Shown: one piece after another, positions 8,577-17,768 of the stretch | Layout of the letters: each line of letters opens with the position of its first letter | How positions within the stretch are numbered: the first letter of the stretch is position 1 | From: Streptococcus sp. | GTDB lineage: Bacteria > Bacillota > Bacilli > Lactobacillales > Streptococcaceae | DNA: 64,000 nt | Direction of reading: 5' to 3' | NCBI GenBank assembly: GCA_030528055.1 | Contig: JAUMZQ010000012.1 | Location: 1 to 64,000, forward strand | Position numbers and translations under genes: made by a program | Notes under the pieces: model-generated | What the model was told of the DNA's origin: nothing | The model's database searches: none | The model's input: only the letters and a program-made list of their open reading frames with translations

Positions 8577-9222
8577 TTTTATTATCCTTTCTATATGAGA
8601 TGGTCTCCTCTTCAAATCCTAATAGAACTCCCCAGTTAAAGAGAGCAACAATCGTTTCGCAAAACTTAAAGGCTTGTTCCTTATTCCAACCGTGAGATAG
8701 AGGAGCAAAAATCATTCCAAAATAAGAATGCAATGCCAAGTGCAAATGTTCTTTATCAACAATTTGAGTGATTAAATGCAATTCTTTTGCTGCTTGTAGA
8801 TAGCGATAAGTTTCATCCGTTACACTTATCATAGTCTCTTCTGTAAAGCGATCATAACGTGAGCCAGTTGATTTGAATAGTAAAAGGCACATCTCATCCT
8901 CGTGGTTATAGATAAAATCCATCATGTGATGTAAATGATCAAGATAACGATTGCTAGTCATTGGGGGTGTTTGACCCTTTTGCAATAAAACGTAATCCTG
9001 TCGAACATGTTCCTCAATCCATTTCGTTAAATCCTGCAATGTGGAACGAACCAGTGTCCCAAAGAGCTCTTCCTTTCCTTTGTAACGTTTATAAAGTGCG
9101 CCAGTTGTGACATTGGCTTGTTTACAAATTTGGCGTAAGGAAGCTTTTTCGTAACCATAAGCTAAAAATTCTTTTTTGGCACTAGCTAGAATTGACTGAT
9201 TAATTAAGTTTTCTTTAGTCAT
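8569..9222 (-). CDS. TetR-family transcriptional regulator of the ABC operon
   Basis: 217 residues from the ATG at 9222 (AGAGG eight bases upstream; a GTG at 9231 would add three residues and overlap the ribosome site). The N-terminal helix-turn-helix is typical: residues about 8-50 read ILASAKKEFLAYGYEKASLR through TTGALYKRYKGKEELF. The C-terminal ligand domain is divergent as usual. It heads the operon, overlaps the first ABC gene, and has a perfect palindrome 20 bases upstream of its start. Autorepression with derepression of the exporter by a ligand is therefore the likely mode. Confidence 0.9.
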   Translation of the reverse strand: MTKENLINQSILASAKKEFLAYGYEKASLRQICKQANVTTGALYKRYKGKEELFGTLVRSTLQDLTKWIEEHVRQDYVLLQKGQTPPMTSNRYLDHLHHMMDFIYNHEDEMCLLLFKSTGSRYDRFTEETMISVTDETYRYLQAAKELHLITQIVDKEHLHLALHSYFGMIFAPLSHGWNKEQAFKFCETIVALFNWGVLLGFEEETISYRKDNKNE

Positions 9223-9241
9223 AAATGGCACCTCTATTTAC

Positions 9242-9273
9242 GATAACGGTGTTATCTAATTGATTTTATTATA
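9242..9273 (-). promoter_or_regulatory. Promoter and probable TetR operator for the ABC operon
   Basis: Minus-strand TATAAT at 9273-9268. A perfect inverted repeat GATAAC-GGT-GTTATC lies at 9242-9256, at or just after the expected transcription start. TetR-type repressors bind palindromes of this size. The -35 is weak. Confidence 0.65.
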
Positions 9274-9449
9274 CCATCTATTTTCTAAATTGAAACATTT
9301 TTTAATAAAATTTTTTATTTAAGTAAATTTTCCTCTTTTTTAATACTAGCAAAATTTATTTTGGGTTTATTGTGTATGGCAAAATACAAAAGGAATGACA
9401 ATCTTATTTGCTTTGTTTGAATGATTTTATGAAATATTAATCAACAAAA

Positions 9450-9479
9450 AAACCACCACTTTAGATATTGTGGAGGTTT
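9450..9479 (-). terminator. lysC terminator
   Basis: AAACC-A-CCAC (9450-9459) pairs with GTGG-A-GGTTT (9470-9479) with one A:A mismatch. On the minus strand it is followed by a run of seven T. Confidence 0.85.
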
Positions 9480-9502
9480 GGATTGAATCAATCTATCACT
9501 CA

Positions 9503-10849
9503 TTAAAAGAAAGCTTTATAGAGTGCTCTCAAGGCAGCTTTTTCTTCTTTTTTATTTACAACAAACATGATAGAGACTTCACTAGAACCTTGAGACATCA
9601 TTTGGATGTTGATTTTATTTTCTGAAAGTGCTTTGGTTGCCATTGCCGTCACACCAATGTGACTCTTCATTTTTTCACCTACAATCATGATGATGGACAA
9701 GTCGTGTTCTATTTCTGCTTGGTCTACTTCTAGCTTATGGATTAATTGACGCAGTATCTCTTCTTCTTTTATCGGTGTTAGTTCGCGTTCACGCAAGATA
9801 ATAGAGAGGTCATCAATTCCAGTTGGCATGTGTTCCCATCTGATGTTTAGCTCCTCTAAAATCTGTAAAACTTTTCTACCAAAACCAACTTCGCGGTTCA
9901 TGAGGTATTTGGAAATGTTGATGCTGACAAAACCATCGTCACCGGCAATTCCCACAACAGGGAGGTGTTCTTCTCCGTGAGTTAGTACAATCCGAGTTCC
10001 AGGATGTTCAGGATTATTCGTATTTTTAATGACCAAAGGAATTTTTCCACGATAAGCAGGAACTAAAGCCTCATCATGTAGAACAGAAAAACCTGCATAA
10101 GCTAGTTCACGCATTTCCCTATAAGTCAATTCGGAAATAGAGTGTGGCTCATGAATAATACCAGGATGTGCTGCAAAAATACCATCTACATCTGTAAAAT
10201 TTTCATATAATTCGGCCTTGACTCCAGCTGCAATAATGGAACCAGTAATATCAGATCCGCCACGAGAAAAAGTACAAATCTGATTGTCTTTTGTAACACC
10301 AAAAAATCCAGGAATGACTACTATCTCGTCACAGTTATTTAATTCTTCAATTTTGTCGTAACTTGAAGGAAGAATTTGAGCATCGCTCGGCTCACTGGAT
10401 ACAAAAAGTCCGGCTTCTCTAGGATGAACATAACGAGCAGGCAAACCGTTTTGACTAAAGAAAGCTGCTATCAACAGGGCATTATTGTCTTCTCCAGCGG
10501 CTAAAAAAGTATCGTATAAAAATTTATTATTTTCAATCGGAAGAGTAGCCAATGAAAAGATATTTTGAGAAATTTTTTCAATGATGGCTGGTTTCAAATG
10601 AAGATCTGCAACCATATCAGCATAGCGCTGGATAATCCATTTTTGATTGGAAGTAACATCATTTCCTGCAACATACTCTCTATAATACTTAATGAGTGCA
10701 TCGGTTACTTTTATATCATTTTCTGTTCGTTTTCCGGGTGCAGATACAACAATAAATTGTCGTTTTTTATCTGACTTTACAATATTTAAAACTTTTTGTA
10801 ACTGTTTTGCGGAGGCAAGAGAACTTCCACCGAATTTTACGACTTTCAT
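9503..10849 (-). CDS. lysC: Aspartate kinase, monofunctional
   Basis: 448 residues from the ATG at 10849 (AGGAG upstream; the longer open frame has no ribosome site). It begins MKVVKFGGSSLASA, the amino-acid-kinase KFGGSS motif. It has the FSRGGSDITGS segment near 225-240 and two C-terminal ACT repeats (about 300-448) for allosteric control. It makes L-4-aspartyl phosphate, the first step toward lysine/diaminopimelate, threonine and methionine. It is a single gene with its own terminator, divergent from fabM. Lysine or threonine inhibition is likely from the ACT domains, but the effector cannot be read. Confidence 0.92.
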   Translation of the reverse strand: MKVVKFGGSSLASAKQLQKVLNIVKSDKKRQFIVVSAPGKRTENDIKVTDALIKYYREYVAGNDVTSNQKWIIQRYADMVADLHLKPAIIEKISQNIFSLATLPIENNKFLYDTFLAAGEDNNALLIAAFFSQNGLPARYVHPREAGLFVSSEPSDAQILPSSYDKIEELNNCDEIVVIPGFFGVTKDNQICTFSRGGSDITGSIIAAGVKAELYENFTDVDGIFAAHPGIIHEPHSISELTYREMRELAYAGFSVLHDEALVPAYRGKIPLVIKNTNNPEHPGTRIVLTHGEEHLPVVGIAGDDGFVSINISKYLMNREVGFGRKVLQILEELNIRWEHMPTGIDDLSIILRERELTPIKEEEILRQLIHKLEVDQAEIEHDLSIIMIVGEKMKSHIGVTAMATKALSENKINIQMMSQGSSEVSIMFVVNKKEEKAALRALYKAFF

Positions 10850-11015
10850 AAGGGCTCCTAACAATGATTTAAAGAAGAGTATAACAGAATTCTTTTGTTT
10901 TTTCAATTGACTATGTTTTATGAATTTTGTAATTTTGCAGTAAGAAATAATTTGATTATACAGCTGTTCAGATATTCAAAAATAAAACTAAAATAATGAA
11001 AATGAATAATTTTAG

Positions 11016-11079
11016 TTTCAATCTGTTAAAGTTTATGGTAGAATAAATAGGGTAAAATAATTTGAAATTCAAATTATTT
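11016..11079 (+). promoter_or_regulatory. fabM promoter with a perfect FabT-like operator
   Basis: TTTCAA at 11016-11021, a 17-base spacer, and an extended -10 TGG-TAGAAT (11036-11044). A perfect palindrome at 11055-11079 (twelve-base arms around one A) has the core AATTTGAA-A-TTCAAATT. FabT of streptococci binds TTTGA-N3-TCAAA type sites, and this is the best one in the window. It lies just downstream of the start site, which suits repression. Confidence 0.8.
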
Positions 11080-11123
11080 AATTATAAAAGGAAACGACTC
11101 GATTGGTCGGGAATGGAGTAGGA

Positions 11124-11915
11124 ATGACTTTTAATGGAATTCTTTATCAAGTGGTTGATGAAGTCGCAATAATAACGTTTAATCGTCCAGAAGTTTCTAA
11201 TGGCTTTAATATTCCTATGTGTGAGGAAATATTAGAAGCGATAAAATTAGCAGAAAAAGATGATGCTGTTAAGTTCCTTGTCATCAATGCTAATGGAAAG
11301 GTGTTTTCTGTAGGTGGCGATTTAGCTGAAATGCAGCGAGCGGTTGAAGATGATGATGTTCAGTCTTTGGTGAAAATTGCTGAGTTAGTAAATGACATTT
11401 CCTTTGCGATGAAACGTTTACCTAAGCCAGTAATCTTGAGTGTGAATGGAGCTGTAGCCGGTGCAGCTGCAAATATGGTTGTGGCAGCAGACTTTTGTAT
11501 TGCTACAGAAAAGTCACGATTTATCCAAGCTTTTATTGGTGTTGGTTTGGCTCCAGATGCGGGTGGGCTTTATCTTTTGACTCGTGCTATTGGACTGACT
11601 CGTGCGACACATTTAGTCATGACAGGAGAAGCATTGACAGCTGAAAAAGCACTTGACTACGGCTTGCTTTATAAGATTTGCGAGGCTGAAAAATTGGAAA
11701 AGACAACAGAACAATTAATCAAGAAACTAAAACGTGGCTCACAAAACTCTTATCGAGCTATGAAAGAAATGGTTTGGAAAAGTTTGTTCAGTGGTTGGAA
11801 AGAGTATGCCGAGTTAGAATTGCACCTACAAAAATCTTTAGCTTTCACGGAAGATTTTAAAGAGGGCGTGAGAGCCTATGCTGAAAAACGCCGTCCAAAC
11901 TTTACAGGCAAATAG
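11124..11915 (+). CDS. fabM: trans-2-decenoyl-ACP isomerase
   Basis: 263 residues of the crotonase/enoyl-CoA hydratase fold: VGGDLAEM oxyanion-hole loop, [17 protein letters not shown] core, and [14 protein letters not shown]. FabM converts trans-2- to cis-3-decenoyl-ACP and so creates the unsaturated branch in streptococci, which lack FabA. I use the ATG at 11124, with GGAG/AGGA immediately upstream, rather than the TTG at 11103. The position at the head of the fab cluster, just before fabT, confirms the assignment. Confidence 0.92.
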   Translation: MTFNGILYQVVDEVAIITFNRPEVSNGFNIPMCEEILEAIKLAEKDDAVKFLVINANGKVFSVGGDLAEMQRAVEDDDVQSLVKIAELVNDISFAMKRLPKPVILSVNGAVAGAAANMVVAADFCIATEKSRFIQAFIGVGLAPDAGGLYLLTRAIGLTRATHLVMTGEALTAEKALDYGLLYKICEAEKLEKTTEQLIKKLKRGSQNSYRAMKEMVWKSLFSGWKEYAELELHLQKSLAFTEDFKEGVRAYAEKRRPNFTGK

Positions 11916-11987
11916 TAAAAGGTGTTTAAAAGTTGTTTGTTTATTGATGGGAGAGTTGCTTGTGATTTTTGTAGAATTCAAAAAAAC

Positions 11988-12028
11988 TTGCAAATTAGTT
12001 TGCCATCTGATACAATTTGAATATCAAA
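11988..12028 (+). promoter_or_regulatory. fabT promoter with FabT operator (autoregulation)
   Basis: TTGCAA (11988-11993), a 17-base spacer and an extended -10 TGA-TACAAT (12008-12016). The inverted repeat TTTGA-ATA-TCAAA at 12016-12028 begins at the last base of the -10, so bound FabT would block this promoter. Confidence 0.8.
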
Positions 12029-12052
12029 GTATTTTTTAAGGGGGTGTTGTTT

Positions 12053-12487
12053 TTGAATTTTCAATTAGTGAATGACTACTTGACGTCCATTTTTAATAAT
12101 GTATTAGTGATTGAAGAATCAAGTCTACGTGGTAGTCGTTTTAAAGACGTTTCCATTAAGGAAATGCATACAATTGATGTAATCGGATCAACCCCTAATG
12201 CTACCCCAAGTGATATTTCAAGAGAATTGATGGTCACTTTGGGAACTGTTACGACCAGTTTAAATAACTTGGAACGTAAGGGATACATAGAACGTCGTCG
12301 TTCAGAGATTGACAGGCGTGTAGTCCATCTAAGTTTAACTCAAAATGGTCGCTTGCTCTATCGTCTTCATAAGCGATTCCATAAACGAATGGTAACCAAA
12401 GTCATAGACGGAATGAGTGCAGAAGAAAAGAAGGTCATGCAGAAAGGATTGTATAACTTGTATAATTTTCTAGAGGATTTGAAATAA
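12053..12487 (+). CDS. fabT: MarR-family repressor of fatty-acid synthesis
   Basis: 144 residues from a TTG at 12053, with AAGGGGGTG six bases upstream; the peptide then starts [22 protein letters not shown], as in known FabT proteins. The winged-helix core is clear: [38 protein letters not shown]. FabT represses the cluster and is activated by long-chain acyl-ACP. Operators are visible at fabM, fabT and fabK. The stop shares one base with the fabH start. Confidence 0.95.
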   Translation: MNFQLVNDYLTSIFNNVLVIEESSLRGSRFKDVSIKEMHTIDVIGSTPNATPSDISRELMVTLGTVTTSLNNLERKGYIERRRSEIDRRVVHLSLTQNGRLLYRLHKRFHKRMVTKVIDGMSAEEKKVMQKGLYNLYNFLEDLK

Positions 12488-13464
12488 TGAATTATGCTAA
12501 AATTAGCCAAGTGGCTCATTATACTCCCAATCAAGTGATTACAAATGATGATTTAGCGAACATTATGGATACATCCGATGATTGGATTTCAAATCGAACA
12601 GGGATTAAAAAGCGTCATATATCACTTGATGAGACCACAAGTGACTTAGCTACAAAAGTAGCTGAACAACTATTAGAAAAAGCTCAATTAAACGCAGATG
12701 AACTGGATTTTATTATTGTTGCTACTATTACACCAGATTCTATGATGCCTTCAACTGCTGCACTTGTTCAGGCTAATATTGGAGCTAAAAAAGCTTTTGC
12801 TTTTGATTTGACCGCAGCTTGTAGTGGATTTGTTTTTGCCTTATCAACAGGTGAGAAATTAATTGCCTCAGGTCGTTATCAAAAAGGTTTGATTATTGGA
12901 AGCGAGACGCTTTCTAAGGTGGTTGATTGGTCAGATCGAACAACTGCTGTTCTATTTGGTGATGGAGCTGGAGGAGTTCTCTTAGAGTGTAGCCAGCAAC
13001 CTCATTTTTTAGCTGAAAACCAGTTTACTGATGGTCTTAGAGGTGATAAGCTAACTTGTGGTAAAATGGAATTGTCTTCGCCATTCTCAAAAAAGGAAGA
13101 CAGTGTGCTATCATACTTACGGATGGACGGTCGTGCTATCTTTGATTTTGCGGTACGTGATGTTGCAAATTCTATTAAAGAAACGATAGCAGATAGTGGT
13201 ATTGCTTTAGAAAAAATAGATCTTTTACTACTACATCAAGCTAATATCCGTATTTTAGATAAGATGGCTAAAAAATTGGGAATACCCAAAGAAAAATTTC
13301 CAGCAAATATGATGGAATACGGGAATACAAGTGCTGCAAGCATCCCAATCTTATTATCCGAATGTGTTGACCAAAATTTAATCAAACTGAACGGAAAACA
13401 AACAGTTTTAATGGCTGGTTTTGGTGGAGGTTTGACATGGGGAACACTTATTGTTACAATTTAG
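12487..13464 (+). CDS. fabH: Beta-ketoacyl-ACP synthase III
   Basis: 325 residues. Catalytic Cys112 lies in TAACSGF, the histidine in LLHQANIRI, and the asparagine in EYGNTSAAS: the full Cys-His-Asn set. It condenses acetyl-CoA (or a branched acyl-CoA) with malonyl-ACP to start each fatty acid. It overlaps the fabT stop by one base (TAATG), so translation is coupled. Confidence 0.96.
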   Translation: MNYAKISQVAHYTPNQVITNDDLANIMDTSDDWISNRTGIKKRHISLDETTSDLATKVAEQLLEKAQLNADELDFIIVATITPDSMMPSTAALVQANIGAKKAFAFDLTAACSGFVFALSTGEKLIASGRYQKGLIIGSETLSKVVDWSDRTTAVLFGDGAGGVLLECSQQPHFLAENQFTDGLRGDKLTCGKMELSSPFSKKEDSVLSYLRMDGRAIFDFAVRDVANSIKETIADSGIALEKIDLLLLHQANIRILDKMAKKLGIPKEKFPANMMEYGNTSAASIPILLSECVDQNLIKLNGKQTVLMAGFGGGLTWGTLIVTI

Positions 13465-13520
13465 TTAATCATGTGAAAAACACATTGATAAAAATATATA
13501 TATTTTAAAGGAGTCTATCC

Positions 13521-13745
13521 ATGGCAGTATTTGAAAAAGTACAAGAAATTATCGTTGAAGAACTTGGTAAAGAACCATCAGAAGTTACTCTTGAGTCAAC
13601 ATTTGATGATTTAGAAGCAGATTCATTAGACTTGTTCCAAGTTATTTCAGAAATTGAAGATGCATTTGATATCCAAATTGAAACTGAAGAAGGTTTGAAC
13701 ACAGTTGGTGACTTGGTTGCCTATGTAGAAGAAAAAACTAAATAA
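13521..13745 (+). CDS. acpP: Acyl carrier protein
   Basis: 74 residues and acidic. The phosphopantetheine site is Ser35 in [10 protein letters not shown]. The typical four-helix ACP spacing is kept and the gene has a clear AAAGGAG ribosome site. In this cluster it is the carrier for all following enzymes. A hairpin follows it and a separate FabT-like site precedes fabK, so it can be expressed at a different level from the genes downstream. Confidence 0.95.
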   Translation: MAVFEKVQEIIVEELGKEPSEVTLESTFDDLEADSLDLFQVISEIEDAFDIQIETEEGLNTVGDLVAYVEEKTK

Positions 13746-13755
13746 ACAAGTAGTT

Positions 13756-13785
13756 GAGAGTATCGCAAGATATTCTCTCTTGTTT
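13756..13785 (+). terminator. Weak terminator or attenuating hairpin after acpP
   Basis: GAGAGTATC (13756-13764) pairs with GATATTCTC (13769-13777) around a GCAA tetraloop. Only a poor T-tract follows (TCTTGTTT), so it probably reduces rather than stops read-through into fabK. Confidence 0.5.
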
Positions 13786-13794
13786 AGGTAATAG

Positions 13795-13826
13795 TTTGAC
13801 TGTCAAAGTACAGATACTAATATAAG
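13795..13826 (+). promoter_or_regulatory. FabT operator and possible promoter upstream of fabK
   Basis: Perfect inverted repeat TTTGAC-T-GTCAAA at 13795-13807. A -35-like TTGACT lies within it at 13796-13801, with TATAAG at 13821-13826 (spacing 19, not ideal). The operator is clearer than the promoter. Confidence 0.65.
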
Positions 13827-13882
13827 ATAATGTAATAGTTTTTATCAAGCTATTACTTAAGCAATGAATAAAGGAAGGTATT

Positions 13883-14857
13883 ATGCAAACACGTATTACA
13901 GAACTATTGAATATTGATTATCCCATTTTTCAAGGAGGAATGGCTTGGGTTGCAGATGGTGATTTAGCCGGTGCGGTTTCTAAAGCTGGAGGTCTAGGGA
14001 TTATCGGTGGTGGAAATGCCCCTAAAGAAGTAGTGAAAGCCAATATTGATAAGATAAAATCTCTAACAGATCGTCCTTTTGGGGTAAATATCATGCTCCT
14101 TTCTCCTTTTGTAGAGGATATCGTTGATTTGGTCATCGAAGAAGGGGTTAAGGTCGTTACTACCGGTGCGGGAAATCCAAGTAGATATATGTCTCGTTTC
14201 CATGAAGCAGGTATTACAGTTATTCCAGTAGTTCCTAGTGTTGCTTTGGCAAAGCGGATGCAAAAAATTGGAGCAGATGCAGTCATTGCTGAGGGAATGG
14301 AAGCTGGAGGACATATTGGAAAGTTAACCACTATGTCATTAGTTCGCCAAGTGGTTGATGCGGTATCTATTCCAGTCATCGCAGCTGGAGGTATCGCGGA
14401 TGGTTTGGGTGCAGCTGCTGGCTTTATGTTGGGAGCAGAAGCTGTTCAAGTTGGTACTCGTTTTGTAGTTGCCAAAGAATCAAATGCCCATCAAAATTAT
14501 AAAGATATGATTTTGAAAGCGCGTGACATTGATACAACCATCTCTGCACAACATTTTGGACATGCAGTGCGAGCTCTTAAAAATAAACTGACTCGTGATT
14601 TTGAAAAAGCTGAAAAAGAAGCCTTCAAACAAGTTGAACCGGATTTAACTGTTTTTGAAAACTTGGGAGCTGGTGCTCTTGCTAATGCAGTCGTTCGTGG
14701 CGATGTAGAAAATGGTTCAGTTATGTCTGGGCAAATTGCTGGATTGATTAAAAAAGAAGAAATCGTTGAAGAAATTTTAAAAGATATTTATTACGGTGCT
14801 GCTGAAAAAATTCAAGAAGAAGCAAAACGATGGGCAGGAGTTAGTAGAAATGATTAA
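13883..14857 (+). CDS. fabK: FMN-dependent enoyl-ACP reductase II
   Basis: 324 residues of the nitronate-monooxygenase-like TIM-barrel fold. Flavin-binding segments are GGMAWVADGDLAGAVSKAGG, EGMEAGGHIG and VIAAGGIADG...GAEAVQVGTRF. FabK reduces trans-2-enoyl-ACP with NADH and replaces FabI in streptococci, which makes the cells insensitive to triclosan at this step. It overlaps fabD by eight bases. Confidence 0.95.
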   Translation: MQTRITELLNIDYPIFQGGMAWVADGDLAGAVSKAGGLGIIGGGNAPKEVVKANIDKIKSLTDRPFGVNIMLLSPFVEDIVDLVIEEGVKVVTTGAGNPSRYMSRFHEAGITVIPVVPSVALAKRMQKIGADAVIAEGMEAGGHIGKLTTMSLVRQVVDAVSIPVIAAGGIADGLGAAAGFMLGAEAVQVGTRFVVAKESNAHQNYKDMILKARDIDTTISAQHFGHAVRALKNKLTRDFEKAEKEAFKQVEPDLTVFENLGAGALANAVVRGDVENGSVMSGQIAGLIKKEEIVEEILKDIYYGAAEKIQEEAKRWAGVSRND

Positions 14858-15770
14858 AACAGCTTTTCTATTTGCAGGTCAAGGAGCTCAATATCTCGGA
14901 ATGGCACATGATCTTTATGAGAAATATGATGTTGTCAAAGATACTTTTCATCAAGCAAGTCAGGTGCTAGGATATGATGTTCGAAAACTCATTGATCAAG
15001 ATGAGGAAAAACTGAATCAAACTAGATATACGCAACCAGCTATTTTAACAACTTCTGTTTCCATTTATCGTCTACTAGAAGAAAATGGACTTCAAGCAGA
15101 CATCGTTGCAGGTCTCTCTCTTGGAGAATACTCTGCGTTGGTGGCTTCGGGAGCTCTTGATTTTCGAACTGCCGTAGAGTTGGTTTCCAAAAGAGGTGCT
15201 TTCATGGAAGATGCAGCTCCATTGGGTTCAGGAAAAATGGTAGCTGTCTTAAATACAGATGTATCTGTTATTGAAGCAGCTTGTCAAAAAGCTAGTGAAG
15301 TTGGAATTGTTTCCCCAGCCAACTACAATACACCAAGTCAAATTGTTATTGGTGGTGAAGTGAAAGCAGTAGATCGAGCTGTTGAACTATTAAAGGAAGA
15401 GGGAGTCAAACGGATGATTCCGTTAAATGTTTCTGGACCTTTTCATACAGCACTATTAGAACCAGCTAGCCACCAATTAGCCAAGGTTTTAGAACAAACT
15501 GAATTTTCAGAGTTTAGGATCCCGCTTGTAGGAAATACAGAAGCGACAGTCATGGAAAAAGGACAGATTAAACAACTTCTTGCTCGCCAAGTTATGGAAC
15601 CAGTTCGGTTTTACGATAGCATAGCGACTATGCAAGAGCTGGGAATAAATCACTTTGTTGAAATTGGTCCAGGTAAGGTCTTGTCTGGCTTTATCAAAAA
15701 GATTGATAAGTCACTTTCTATTCAACAAGTCGAAGATGTAGAAAGTTTATCTATTCTTCTAGAAAAATAA
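14850..15770 (+). CDS. fabD: Malonyl-CoA:ACP transacylase
   Basis: 306 residues from the ATG at 14850, where the family's MIKTAFLFAGQGAQ opening begins; the open frame extends further upstream inside fabK but without homology. The nucleophile Ser90 is in GLSLGEYSAL, and the catalytic histidine is in GPFHTALL. It loads malonyl groups onto AcpP. Confidence 0.95.
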   Translation: MIKTAFLFAGQGAQYLGMAHDLYEKYDVVKDTFHQASQVLGYDVRKLIDQDEEKLNQTRYTQPAILTTSVSIYRLLEENGLQADIVAGLSLGEYSALVASGALDFRTAVELVSKRGAFMEDAAPLGSGKMVAVLNTDVSVIEAACQKASEVGIVSPANYNTPSQIVIGGEVKAVDRAVELLKEEGVKRMIPLNVSGPFHTALLEPASHQLAKVLEQTEFSEFRIPLVGNTEATVMEKGQIKQLLARQVMEPVRFYDSIATMQELGINHFVEIGPGKVLSGFIKKIDKSLSIQQVEDVESLSILLEK

Positions 15771-15781
15771 AGAGGTCAAAC

Positions 15782-16513
15782 ATGGAACTACGAAATAAAA
15801 ATATTTTTATTACGGGCTCTACTCGTGGTATTGGTTTAGCTATTGCACATCAATTTGCAAGTGTTGGAGCCAATATTGTGTTAAATGGTCGCAAAGAAGT
15901 AACTGATGAAGTGTTATCAGAATTTGCAGATTATCCAGTAAAAGTTATTGCTATTTCTGGAGATGTTTCAGATAGTAGCGATGCAAAGCGTATGATTGAA
16001 GAAGCGATTGAACGATTAGGTTCGGTTGATGTTTTAGTAAACAATGCTGGTATTACTAAAGATAAACTACTGTTGAAATTAACAGAAGAAGATTTTGAAC
16101 AGGTATTAAAAGTAAATTTAACAGGTGCTTTTAATATGACTCAAGCGGTACTAAAACCAATGAGTAAAGCGAGACAGGGAGCAATTATCAATCTATCTAG
16201 TGTAGTTGGTCTATCTGGGAATATTGGACAAGCTAATTATGCGGCCTCAAAAGCAGGGTTAATTGGTTTTACAAAATCAGTAGCTCGTGAGGTAGCAGCC
16301 CGCAATATTCGCGTCAACGCTATTGCGCCAGGCTTTATTGAATCAGATATGACTGATACCCTTTCTGATAAGATAAAAGAAGCTTGTTTAGCTCAAATTC
16401 CGATGAAACGTTTTGGAAGTACAAAAGAAGTTGCAGAAGTTACTCTATTTTTAGCAAGCCAAGAGTATATCACTGGTCAAGTCATCACAATTGATGGCGG
16501 ATTTACAATGTAG
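15782..16513 (+). CDS. fabG: 3-oxoacyl-ACP reductase
   Basis: 243-residue classical short-chain dehydrogenase. It has a TGSTRGIG nucleotide loop (11-18), NNAG (87-90), and the catalytic Ser140, Tyr153 and Lys157 (NYAASKAG). It ends with the GQVITIDGGF segment typical of FabG. It reduces 3-oxoacyl-ACP with NADPH and sits between fabD and fabF with short gaps. Confidence 0.95.
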   Translation: MELRNKNIFITGSTRGIGLAIAHQFASVGANIVLNGRKEVTDEVLSEFADYPVKVIAISGDVSDSSDAKRMIEEAIERLGSVDVLVNNAGITKDKLLLKLTEEDFEQVLKVNLTGAFNMTQAVLKPMSKARQGAIINLSSVVGLSGNIGQANYAASKAGLIGFTKSVAREVAARNIRVNAIAPGFIESDMTDTLSDKIKEACLAQIPMKRFGSTKEVAEVTLFLASQEYITGQVITIDGGFTM

Positions 16514-16535
16514 AAATGAAATAAAGGAGTCCACT

Positions 16536-17768
16536 ATGAAACAAAATCGAGTTGTTGTAACAGGATACGGATTGACATCACCTATTGGAAATACTCCAGA
16601 GGAATTTTGGGACAATCTAAAAGCAGGAAAAATTGGTATTGGTCCAATTACTAAATTTGATCACAGTGAATTCAACGTTCATAATGCTGCGGAAATTCAA
16701 GATTTTCCTTTTGACAAATACTTTGTAAAAAAAGATACCAATCGTTTTGATAATTATACACTCTATGCCCTCTATGCAGCGCAAGAGGCGGTAAACAATG
16801 CAAAGTTAGATGTGGATAGCCTTGACAAAGATAATTTTGGCGTCATTGTCGCATCAGGGATTGGTGGTATTCAGGAAATTGAAAACCAAGTGATTCGTTT
16901 GCATGAAAAAGGACCAAAACGTGTGAAGCCTATGACCTTGCCAAAAGCTTTGCCAAATATGGGAGCAGGAAGTGTTGCTATGCGTTTTGGTGCAAATGGT
17001 GTTTGTAAGTCCATTAATACAGCATGTGCCTCAGCTAATGATGCAATCGGAGATGCTTTCCGTTCTATTAAATTTGGTTTCCAAGATGTCATGTTAGTAG
17101 GTGGTTCAGAGGCGTCCATAACACCTTTTGCTATCTCAGGTTTCCAAGCTTTAACGGCTCTTTCTACTACGGAAGATCCAAGTCGTGCTTCTATTCCTTT
17201 TGATAAAGACCGTAATGGCTTTGTAATGGGAGAAGGAGCAGGAATGTTGGTGTTAGAAAGTCTAGAACACGCAGAACAACGAGGGGCTACTATCTTAGCG
17301 GAAGTGGTTGGATATGGTCATACTTGCGATGCGTATCATATGACTTCTCCACATCCAGAAGGATTGGGAGCTATTAAAGCAATTAAAATGGCTTTAAAAG
17401 AAGCGGAAGTTTCTCCTGAAGAAGTTGCCTATGTCAATGCTCATGGAACATCTACTCCCGCTAATGAAAAAAGTGAAAGTGGAGCTATTGTATCTGTACT
17501 TGGAAAAGATACAGCAGTTTCCTCAACTAAATCATTCACAGGACATTTACTTGGAGCGGCTGGAGCTGTTGAAGCGATTGCGACGATTGAAGCAATGCGC
17601 CACAGTTATGTACCAAAAACTGCAGGAACTAAAGAATTATCTGATTATATCGAAGCAAACGTCATTTACGGGGAAGGAAAAGAACAAGAAATTCCTTATG
17701 CAATCTCAAATACGTTTGGTTTTGGTGGACACAATGCTGTTCTTGCATTTAAACGTTGGGAGGACTAG
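16536..17768 (+). CDS. fabF: Beta-ketoacyl-ACP synthase II
   Basis: 410 residues from the ATG at 16536 (AAAGGAG upstream; MKQNRVVVTGYGLTSPIG). Cys164 lies in NTACASAND and the two histidines are in NAHGTSTPA and FTGHLLGAAGA. FabF carries out elongation and, with FabM, the unsaturated branch. The stop codon abuts the accB start. Confidence 0.96.
   Translation: MKQNRVVVTGYGLTSPIGNTPEEFWDNLKAGKIGIGPITKFDHSEFNVHNAAEIQDFPFDKYFVKKDTNRFDNYTLYALYAAQEAVNNAKLDVDSLDKDNFGVIVASGIGGIQEIENQVIRLHEKGPKRVKPMTLPKALPNMGAGSVAMRFGANGVCKSINTACASANDAIGDAFRSIKFGFQDVMLVGGSEASITPFAISGFQALTALSTTEDPSRASIPFDKDRNGFVMGEGAGMLVLESLEHAEQRGATILAEVVGYGHTCDAYHMTSPHPEGLGAIKAIKMALKEAEVSPEEVAYVNAHGTSTPANEKSESGAIVSVLGKDTAVSSTKSFTGHLLGAAGAVEAIATIEAMRHSYVPKTAGTKELSDYIEANVIYGEGKEQEIPYAISNTFGFGGHNAVLAFKRWED

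Noticed and set aside
13930..14379. A 149-codon minus-strand ORF inside fabK
   Set aside because: It is a frame shadow of fabK, rich in Ser/Pro/Thr as antisense shadows are, without a start site or promoter.
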